A stretch of 64,000 nucleotides of DNA from Novosphingobium resinovorum (GTDB lineage: Bacteria > Pseudomonadota > Alphaproteobacteria > Sphingomonadales > Sphingomonadaceae), in the NCBI RefSeq assembly GCF_027922145.1, contig NZ_BSFC01000044.1, positions 186,001 through 250,000 of the forward strand, written 5' to 3'. A program made the translations under genes and the position numbers. Below are positions 23,416 through 30,410 of this stretch, in pieces; the first letter of the stretch is position 1; every line of letters begins with the position of its first letter. Below the pieces are notes generated by a model. The model searched no databases, was not told the origin of the DNA, and saw only the letters and a program-made list of their open reading frames with translations.

Positions 23416-25980
23416 TCAGCGCCCCTTGATCACCCGCCCGATCGCCGAGCGCACATCGCGTTCGCCGTAGGGTTTGGTCACCACCGGCACGCTCTTGAAC
23501 GCGCCGGACTGCAGCGAGCGTTCGCCGTAGCCGCTGGCGAAGATGAAGGGGATCGCCCGCGCTTCCAGTTCGTGGGCGACCGCCTCGCTGGTATCCTTGC
23601 CGAGGTTCACGTCGAGCATCGCGAAGCTCACGTCGGAGCCTTCGAGAATGCCCAGCGCGGCGTTGACGGAGCCGGCGATGCGGCAGTCGGTGAAGCCGAA
23701 GCCGCGCAGCACGTCCTCCGCCTCCATGGCGATGATCACGTTGTCCTCGACGATCAGCGCCGCGCCGGAGCCCAGTTCCTTGGTGAACTCGGCGGGTTGC
23801 GGAGGCTCGCTCACCGGCTCGCGCAGGACCGCGCCGGGGGTCTCGAAGCCGGAGATATGGTCGGAGGGGATCAGGAACAGCGCGTGCAACCCGTCCACGG
23901 GGTAGATCACCGAGGCCGAGCCGCCCAGTTCGTGCGGAATCGTGCGCTCGATGATGGTCGAGCCGAAGCCGCGCCGGGTGGGTTCCCGGACCGGCGGACC
24001 GCCTTCCTCGCGCCAGTCGATCTCCAGCGCGCCGTCGTCGCTGCGGTTCAGCGTCACGGTGACCTGCCCGTGCGAATCCGACAGCGCGCCGTACTTGCAC
24101 GAATTGGTCATCAGTTCGTGGATCACCAGCGCCAGCGTGGTGAAGGCGGCGGGGGCGATCAGCGCGTCCGGCCCATCGATCACCACCCGGTCCAGCGAGT
24201 GGCTGGCATAGGCGTCGGTCTCGGTGCGGATCAGGTCGTAGAGCGAGGAGGGCGACCAGTCCTTGCGCGTTACCTGATCGTGCGCGCGGGCGAGGGCGTG
24301 GATGCGGCTGCCGACGATCTCGGCGAATTCGTCGATCGTGCGCGCGCCTTCCTTGCTCTGGGCGACGAGGCCGCGGATCAGGTTGAGGATGTTGCGCACG
24401 CGGTGGTTCAGTTCCGCGATCAGCATGTCCTGCTGCTGGCTGGCCTGCTCGCGCTCGACGTTGGCGGCATCCGATAGGCGCAGCACGACTTCGAGCAGGG
24501 TGATGCGCAGCGCTTCGGCGGAAGAGACTTCCTCGTCGGTCCAGGGACGCGAATAGCCGCGCCGCTCCTCGCGCCAGATCTCGAAGCTCTTGCGCGGGGT
24601 CAGGCGCGCGCCGTTAGGGCCGAGTTCGATGGCCTTTTCGGGGTTGCCGGCCCACTTCACCTCACGCACCGCCTCGCCCCGGAACAGCACGATGTAGTCG
24701 CGGGGGGATCGGCTGACCGGCAGGGCGAGGAGGCCCGATGCCTTGTCCGTCCATTCCGCCGCAGGCGGGTAGACCGCGGAAATGTTGTCCGAGGCCCAGA
24801 CCGTGCTGGCCCCGGCGGTGTTGAGGAACCGCGCGAGGGTGGCGAACTGCGTCTGGTCGGGCACCGCGCCGTGGCCGATGAAGCGGCCGTCCACCCAGCC
24901 GACGACGCCGTCGAAGGGGATCACCTGCCGGATCGAATCGGTGAAGTCGTCGAAGGCTTCCAGCAGCGATCCGCCGCCGGCGACGCGGGCCATGATCTCG
25001 TCGTGGAGGCGCATCGATTCCGCGCGCTTCTCGGTCGAGAAATCGGTCTCCTTCTGCTCCAGCAGGTAAGAGAAGAATTCGCCGAACAGCTCGCTCGCGG
25101 TGCGTACCGAATAGGACAGCGTCAGCGGCGAATAGTGGTGGCAGGCCATCAGCCCCCACAGCTTGCCGCGCCGCATGATCGAGACCGACATCGACGCCTT
25201 CACGCCCATGTTGCGCAAGTATTCGATGTGGATCGGCGACACCGCGCGCAGGCCCGACATCGACAGGTCGAGCGGATCGCCGTTGGGATTGGTCGCGGGG
25301 ATGATCGGCACCGTCGGGTCGTCGACGTCGCTGATGATGCGCAGCAGGTTGCGGGTGTAGAGCTTGCGCGCCTGCGCCGGAATGTCGGACGAGGGGAAGT
25401 GCTGGCCCTTGAAGCTGTCGACCATGCCGTTCAGGCTTTCGGCGATGACTTCGCCCGCGCCGTCGCCCTCGAAGCGGTAGACCATCACCCGGTCAAAGCC
25501 GGTGAGGCCGCGCAGATGGCGCGCGGCGCTGGAACACAACTGCTCGATGGAGGGCGACTGGCGGAGCCGCTCGATCATCGGGCGCACGTAGGAAACGAAG
25601 TCGCGGCGCTTGCCGCCTTCGTGGGGCTCGATTTCCAATATGAAAGAGCGGCCGGAATTGTGCACGGCGACGTCGAAGACGCGGCCGTCGCCGATCAGGT
25701 CCACCTCGAACATGCGCTCGACGGTGCCCGCGCTGCCGAGGATCTGCAGGCGCGTGCGGATGTCGTGCAGGGCTTCCTGCGACAGGAACTCGGTGGCGGA
25801 AAGGCCGACGAGATCGCGTGCGTCGCGGCCGAACAGGTCGGTGCAGTTCACCGAGACGTGGTTGATGATCCAGTCGCTGGAGAACGACAGCAGCCAGCCG
25901 AAGCTCTGGATGCGGCCGATGATGTGGATCGGCTCGAGGTCGCAGGTGGACAGGTCTACCTGGTGCATCGCGTCAGCCAT
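23416..25980 (-). CDS. bphP: Bacteriophytochrome histidine kinase with C-terminal receiver
   Basis: 854-residue red/far-red photoreceptor kinase. N-terminal PAS with biliverdin-binding Cys13 (STCDLEPIHIIGRIQSFG), GAF domain (about 140-310; SSDIPAQARKLYTRNLLRI, IHIEYLRNMGV), PHY domain (about 320-500), HWE-type kinase with phospho-accepting His at 526 (AELNHRVRNILNL) and HATPase (HELMTNSCKYGALS, WREEGGPPV), then a receiver (about 735-850; LIVEDNVI, FAMLDVNLGKD, VTKPYGERD). The start (MADAMHQVDLS) overlaps the heme oxygenase stop by 8 bp. HWE kinases can feed the PhyR stress pathway, so light input to the GSR is a reasonable inference. Confidence 0.95.
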   Translation of the reverse strand: MADAMHQVDLSTCDLEPIHIIGRIQSFGWLLSFSSDWIINHVSVNCTDLFGRDARDLVGLSATEFLSQEALHDIRTRLQILGSAGTVERMFEVDLIGDGRVFDVAVHNSGRSFILEIEPHEGGKRRDFVSYVRPMIERLRQSPSIEQLCSSAARHLRGLTGFDRVMVYRFEGDGAGEVIAESLNGMVDSFKGQHFPSSDIPAQARKLYTRNLLRIISDVDDPTVPIIPATNPNGDPLDLSMSGLRAVSPIHIEYLRNMGVKASMSVSIMRRGKLWGLMACHHYSPLTLSYSVRTASELFGEFFSYLLEQKETDFSTEKRAESMRLHDEIMARVAGGGSLLEAFDDFTDSIRQVIPFDGVVGWVDGRFIGHGAVPDQTQFATLARFLNTAGASTVWASDNISAVYPPAAEWTDKASGLLALPVSRSPRDYIVLFRGEAVREVKWAGNPEKAIELGPNGARLTPRKSFEIWREERRGYSRPWTDEEVSSAEALRITLLEVVLRLSDAANVEREQASQQQDMLIAELNHRVRNILNLIRGLVAQSKEGARTIDEFAEIVGSRIHALARAHDQVTRKDWSPSSLYDLIRTETDAYASHSLDRVVIDGPDALIAPAAFTTLALVIHELMTNSCKYGALSDSHGQVTVTLNRSDDGALEIDWREEGGPPVREPTRRGFGSTIIERTIPHELGGSASVIYPVDGLHALFLIPSDHISGFETPGAVLREPVSEPPQPAEFTKELGSGAALIVEDNVIIAMEAEDVLRGFGFTDCRIAGSVNAALGILEGSDVSFAMLDVNLGKDTSEAVAHELEARAIPFIFASGYGERSLQSGAFKSVPVVTKPYGERDVRSAIGRVIKGR

Positions 25981-26566
25981 CGACACGCGCCGCGAGGCCG
26001 GCACTGGCGGCGAACGCGCGCGAGAACGTCTCGAACGCGGCGAGGGCGGCGGTGCGCAGCGCCTCCGCCTGATCGGGCGCATATGTGCGGGTCCGCAGGA
26101 CCGGGACGAGCGCCTTCCACGCGTCGTGGCCGCGCCCGTCGCTCATGTAGGCGGAGCGGAAGCCCTTCGACTCGCCCCAGTAGCCGCGCTGGCGGATGAC
26201 CACGAGGCCAAGGCGCGAGCCGGAGACGACATAGGCGATGCCTGCCTCGCCGCCTGCCGCATCGAGCCCGGCAGGCGTCTCGATAGAGGGCACGGCATCG
26301 ACGCCGAGAGCATCGAGATCGGCGCGCAGCATGGCCGGATAGTCCGGGCATTCGAGGCCGAGTTCGCTCTCCAGAAAGCCCCGGAACGCGGGGAACATCG
26401 GCTCCAGCCCGGCGGCGTGCGCGGCAAGGAAGCGCCCGAGCCCGTCGCGGGTCATCAGGTCCAGCGCGCCGAAGGATGCGTCCAGCCGCTCGTGAGAGGG
26501 GCCGGTCGCTTCGCGCAGCACGGTCAGCATGTCGGGCATTACGGGCGATCCGAGGGCGTCTTGCAT
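25973..26566 (-). CDS. bphO: Biliverdin-producing heme oxygenase (BphO)
   Basis: 197-residue bacterial heme oxygenase that opens heme to biliverdin, the chromophore of the phytochrome encoded by the next gene. The proximal heme His is His25 in REATGPSHERLD, and the distal helix region contains YVVSGSRLGLVVI. The open frame extends further upstream, but homologous sequence starts near MLTVLREATG; I use the ATG at 26566 (MQDALGS), with ATG 26539 (MPDML) as alternative. Translationally coupled to bphP. A symmetric EcfG-type element lies 64-90 bp upstream of the start. Confidence 0.9.
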   Translation of the reverse strand: MQDALGSPVMPDMLTVLREATGPSHERLDASFGALDLMTRDGLGRFLAAHAAGLEPMFPAFRGFLESELGLECPDYPAMLRADLDALGVDAVPSIETPAGLDAAGGEAGIAYVVSGSRLGLVVIRQRGYWGESKGFRSAYMSDGRGHDAWKALVPVLRTRTYAPDQAEALRTAALAAFETFSRAFAASAGLAARVDG

Positions 26567-26629
26567 GATTATCCGAATAGGGCCCCGGGGGGCGTTTGCA
26601 AGCGAGCCGACAAAGCGCGCCTGGGACCG

Positions 26630-26656
26630 GGAACACATGATCCCGGTGAATGTTCC
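26630..26656. promoter_or_regulatory. Symmetric EcfG-type promoter element between bphO and the Crp/Fnr gene
   Basis: GGAAC at 26630-26634 and GTTCC at 26652-26656, 17 nt apart. Both strands read GGAAC-N16-TGTT. The minus-strand reading would transcribe bphO-bphP (start 64 bp away); the plus-strand reading the Crp/Fnr gene (175 bp away). Confidence 0.7.
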
Positions 26657-26830
26657 TGAGTAACACATACCATGTCGGAAACCTCCGGTCTGTTCACTTA
26701 TGACCGCATCTTGGAACCGTAGTGCCTTGGCCGGGTTGTCGTTTCCGGACGGCGCAGGATCGCGACACTTTGCGTCGGCCCTTCCGGTCGTCACGCCGAT
26801 GCGTCACGCCGAGCCGCCCAAGGAGCAAAA

Positions 26831-27583
26831 ATGAGCACGATCCCGCAGACAAGCCCGGTTTCCGCCGCCGCGATCGCCGGCAGCGACCTGCTCACGGCGC
26901 TGCGGCAGGACGACCTCTCGCTGATCGAATCGAAGCTGGGCGAGTGCCGGTTGAAGTCGGGCGAAATCATCTACCAGCCCGGCGACAGCGTCGATTACTG
27001 CTATTTTCCCACCGGGGGCGCGATGTGTTCCTACTTCGTCGAGATGGAGGACGGCACGGCGGTCGAAACCATCCTCGTGGGCCGCGAAGGGGCGCTGGGC
27101 GGGATCGTCAGCCACGGTTCGCTCCCGGCCTATGCGCGGGCCAACGTGCTGCACGACGGGGTGTTCCTGCGCATCGCCTCGCGCGATATCGAGGCGGCCA
27201 AGGAGCGCTCGCCCGCGATCGCGCATCTTTTCGCGCGCTATGCCGATTGCGTGATGGCGCAGGTGTTCCAGTCGATCGCCTGCAATGCCGTCCACACGAT
27301 CGAGCAGCGCGCGGCGAAGTGGCTCTCGGCGGCCGTGGATCGCATCGGGCGCAACGACGTGACGATGACACAGGAGCAGCTCGCCTCGATGATGGGCATC
27401 GGCCGCAGCTACGCCAGCCGCGTCCTGCAGCGCTTCAAGCGCGACGGCATGGTGCGCACCCGTCGCGGCGGCATCGAGGTGCTCGACCGCGAAGGGCTGA
27501 AGAACCGCGCCTGTGCCTGCAACGACCAGGTCGAGGGGCATTTCCGCCGCGTGCTCGGGGACGTCTATCCCAAGGAGGGTTGA
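26831..27583 (+). CDS. Crp/Fnr-family transcriptional regulator
   Basis: 250-residue regulator with an N-terminal cyclic-nucleotide-binding-like barrel (about 20-145; GEIIYQPGDSVDYCYFP, GREGALGG) and a C-terminal winged helix-turn-helix (about 155-230; MTQEQLASMMGIGRSYASRV, then RRGGIEVLDREGL). No N-terminal Cys cluster as in Fnr, so a direct oxygen-sensing iron-sulfur centre is unlikely; the ligand is unknown. A Cys-rich spot (NRACACNDQ) follows the DNA-binding domain. Start at ATG 26831 with AAGGAGC upstream. Divergent from bphO-bphP. Confidence 0.88.
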   Translation: MSTIPQTSPVSAAAIAGSDLLTALRQDDLSLIESKLGECRLKSGEIIYQPGDSVDYCYFPTGGAMCSYFVEMEDGTAVETILVGREGALGGIVSHGSLPAYARANVLHDGVFLRIASRDIEAAKERSPAIAHLFARYADCVMAQVFQSIACNAVHTIEQRAAKWLSAAVDRIGRNDVTMTQEQLASMMGIGRSYASRVLQRFKRDGMVRTRRGGIEVLDREGLKNRACACNDQVEGHFRRVLGDVYPKEG

Positions 27584-27722
27584 ACCCCGTCGCGACGGGC
27601 CGTTTCGGGTCATCGTCGCAATACGGTCAGGATAACGCCATCGATATGCCATCGAACTGGCACTTTCACGTCATGAATGGCCCCTAGCACTCGCCCTCGC
27701 GACCAATAAGGGGGCAATATCC

Positions 27723-30182
27723 ATGACCGAGATGAATCCGGTCACCGCCTATACGGACGGTGACGTCGATACCAATGACACCACGCAGCGCTCGCTGGAG
27801 AGCATGGCGGCGGAGCGCTATTCGCGCCGCTCGGCGATGTTCCGCGGCGCCGGGGCGACCACGATGGCCTTCATGGGCACTAGCCTTCTTGCCGCATGCG
27901 GTGACGACGGCGAAGGCGGCAGCATCGGCGGCGCCGTCTCCGTCTCGGCGGGCAGCAGCGTCGCCACCAGCGCGGGCCGCGTCGTCACGCTGACCGGCAC
28001 CGTCTCCGGCAACGGCCAGGATGCGGGCTGGAACCAGCGCACCGGACCCGAAGTCGCGCTGATGGGCAGCGGCGCGACCGTGACCTTCATCGCGCCTGCC
28101 GTTGCGGCCGCCACCGATCTCGTCTTCCAGTTCAGCGCCAAGCCGCTGATCGGCGAGCCCGTGACCGCCACCACCACCGTGCGCGTCTCGCCCGCGGTGC
28201 TCGGCTTCACCGCCGTCGCCCACTCGCTGAGCGACGTCGCGATGGTTCCGGAAGGCTACTCGGTCACGATCATGACCCGCCTCGGCGACCCGATCGCCGC
28301 CGGTGTCTCGGCTTATGCCAACGACGGCAGCGACGCCGACTTCGACAAGCGCATCGGCGACCACCACGACGCGCTGCACTACTTCGGCCTCTCGGCTTCG
28401 GGCACGCCTGACCGCAACAGCTCGACGCGCGGCCTGATGGTCCAGAACCACGAGAACATCACCGAAACCTACCTGCACCCGGCCGGTCCCAGCGCCGCGC
28501 CGCGCCCGCTGGCCGAAGCGCTCAAGGAGATCGAGTGCCACGGCGTCTCGGTCGTCGAGTATGTCGACGGCGGCAACCGCAAGTGGACCTACAAGCAGGA
28601 CAGCACCTTCAACCGCCGCATCACCCCCAACACGCCGATGTCGTTCCACGGCCCGGCGGCGGGTTCGGCCTACCTCGTCACCGCGTACTCGAAGGATGGC
28701 ACCGCCGGTCGCGGCACCATCAACAACTGCGCCAACGGCGTGACCGGCTGGAACACCAACCTTACCTGCGAAGAGAACTACGCGGGCTACTTCCGCCGCG
28801 ATGCGGCTGACGACGCCAAGCGCACCCCGGCCGAACTGGCCTCGCTGCGGCGCAACGGCATCACCAGCCGCTCGGGCAACTACAGCTGGTCGACCGCGTC
28901 GAGCACCGACACGCGCTTCACCCGCTGGAACGCGACGATCACCGGCGCCGCCGCTACCGACGACTTCCGCTACGAGCCGAACCAGTACGGCTGGGTGGTC
29001 GAGATCGACCCGTACAACCCAACCTCGACCCCGCGCAAGCGCACCGCGCTGGGCCGCTTCGGCCATGAAGGCGCCTTCGTGCGTATCGCCGCCGGCCAGA
29101 AGCTGGGCGCCTACATGGGCGACGATTCGCGCGGCGAATACCTCTACAAGTTCGTCTCGAACGAGACCTGGGCCGCTGCCGATGCCGACGCCACCGACCG
29201 CCTCGCGGTGGGTGACAAGTACCTCGACGCCGGTACGCTCTACGTCGCCCGCTTCAACGCGGACGGCACCGGCACCTGGCTGCCGCTGGTCTACAGCCCG
29301 ACCTTCCCGAAGCGTCCGGCAAGCGGCACCTACCCCGAGTATACCTTCACCAGCCAGGCCGACATCTGCGTCAACACCCGCTTCGCCGCCGACGCGGTGG
29401 GCGCGACGCCGATGGACCGCCCGGAATGGACCGTGGGCAACCCGGTCACCGGTGAAATCTACCTGACGCTGACCAACTCGAACAATTCGTTCCGCCCAGT
29501 CACCGGCACCAACGCCGCCAACCCGCGCTCGTACAACGACCCCAAGGGTCCGTCGAACTCGGCACAGACCGGCAACCCGAACGGCCACATCGTGCGCCTG
29601 CGCGAAGATGGCGACACCACCAGCGCCACGACGTTCAAGTGGGACATCTACCTCTTCGGTGCCGACTCCACCGACGCCGATCCCACCAACGTCAACATCT
29701 CGGGCCTCACCACCGCGAACGATTTCTCGAGCCCGGACGGCGCGTACTTCTCGCGTTCGACCAACCCCTCGGGCCAGATCAATCCGCTGATGTGGATCGA
29801 GACCGACGACGGCGCGCTGACCGACCGCACCAACTGCATGCTGCTCGCCGCGATCCCCGGCCACGTCGGTGACGGCGGCGCCTATACGGTGAACAACGCG
29901 GGCAACACGCAGAACACGTTCGTCGGTGCCAAGGCGACTGCGGCCAACCTGCGCCGCTTCCTCGTCGGCCCGGTCGAATGCGAGATCACTGGCATCGACC
30001 AGACGCCGGACGGCCGCACCCTGTTCGTGGGCATCCAGCATCCGGGTGAGGGCGGTTCCTACTCGGCGCCGACCAGCCACTGGCCGTACTCGCAAGACGG
30101 CAGCACGCCGGCCGCCAGCGTGCGTCCGCGTTCGGCGCTGATCGCGATCACCAAGAACGATGGCGGCGTGATCGGTCTCTGA
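27723..30182 (+). CDS. PhoX-family phosphatase-like protein with an added Ig-like domain
   Basis: 819-residue exported protein of the PhoX (DUF839) family, calcium/iron alkaline phosphatases that release phosphate from esters in the periplasm or outside. The N-terminus has a twin-arginine style signal (YSRRSAMFRGAGATTMAFMG) ending in a lipobox-like LLAAC. Residues about 70-160 form an Ig-like/PKD-type insert (VTLTGTVSGNG, TFIAPAV). The rest shows PhoX landmarks such as FDKRIGDHHD, MVQNHENITE, NCANGVTGWNT, CEENYAGYF and GQKLGAYMGDDSRGEYLYKF. Alone in its transcription unit; no Pho box was identified. Confidence 0.88.
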   Translation: MTEMNPVTAYTDGDVDTNDTTQRSLESMAAERYSRRSAMFRGAGATTMAFMGTSLLAACGDDGEGGSIGGAVSVSAGSSVATSAGRVVTLTGTVSGNGQDAGWNQRTGPEVALMGSGATVTFIAPAVAAATDLVFQFSAKPLIGEPVTATTTVRVSPAVLGFTAVAHSLSDVAMVPEGYSVTIMTRLGDPIAAGVSAYANDGSDADFDKRIGDHHDALHYFGLSASGTPDRNSSTRGLMVQNHENITETYLHPAGPSAAPRPLAEALKEIECHGVSVVEYVDGGNRKWTYKQDSTFNRRITPNTPMSFHGPAAGSAYLVTAYSKDGTAGRGTINNCANGVTGWNTNLTCEENYAGYFRRDAADDAKRTPAELASLRRNGITSRSGNYSWSTASSTDTRFTRWNATITGAAATDDFRYEPNQYGWVVEIDPYNPTSTPRKRTALGRFGHEGAFVRIAAGQKLGAYMGDDSRGEYLYKFVSNETWAAADADATDRLAVGDKYLDAGTLYVARFNADGTGTWLPLVYSPTFPKRPASGTYPEYTFTSQADICVNTRFAADAVGATPMDRPEWTVGNPVTGEIYLTLTNSNNSFRPVTGTNAANPRSYNDPKGPSNSAQTGNPNGHIVRLREDGDTTSATTFKWDIYLFGADSTDADPTNVNISGLTTANDFSSPDGAYFSRSTNPSGQINPLMWIETDDGALTDRTNCMLLAAIPGHVGDGGAYTVNNAGNTQNTFVGAKATAANLRRFLVGPVECEITGIDQTPDGRTLFVGIQHPGEGGSYSAPTSHWPYSQDGSTPAASVRPRSALIAITKNDGGVIGL

Positions 30183-30271
30183 TCGAAGCTCCCCTTGGGG
30201 AGAATGCCCTGAGGGAGAATGCAGGGGAGGGGGCGCCGGCGGGCGCCTCCTCCCTTGGCGTTTGTGCGGAA

Positions 30272-30406
30272 TCCTCCCCGTTGCGCAGCAATGGGGAGGG
30301 GGACCGCCGCGAAGCGGTGGTGGAGGGGGCGAAGGCGCGCGGGTTCCCCCTCCGTCAGTCGCGGCGCGACTGCCACCTCCCCATCGCTTCGCGACAGGGA
30401 GGATTT
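30272..30406. repeat. Intergenic palindromic repeat, family E copy
   Basis: Outer arms ATCCTCCCCGTTGCGCAGCA / TCGCTTCGCGACAGGGAGGAT (imperfect), inner GGGGGACCGCCGCGAAGCGG and GGTTCCCCCTCCG. Occupies most of the space between the convergent PhoX and catalase genes. Confidence 0.75.
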
Positions 30407-30410
30407 AGGG

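Noticed and set aside
27684..30095. 803-codon open frame antisense to the PhoX-like gene
   Set aside because: Shadow frame with Arg/Gly/Val-rich translation; the plus-strand protein is recognisable end to end.
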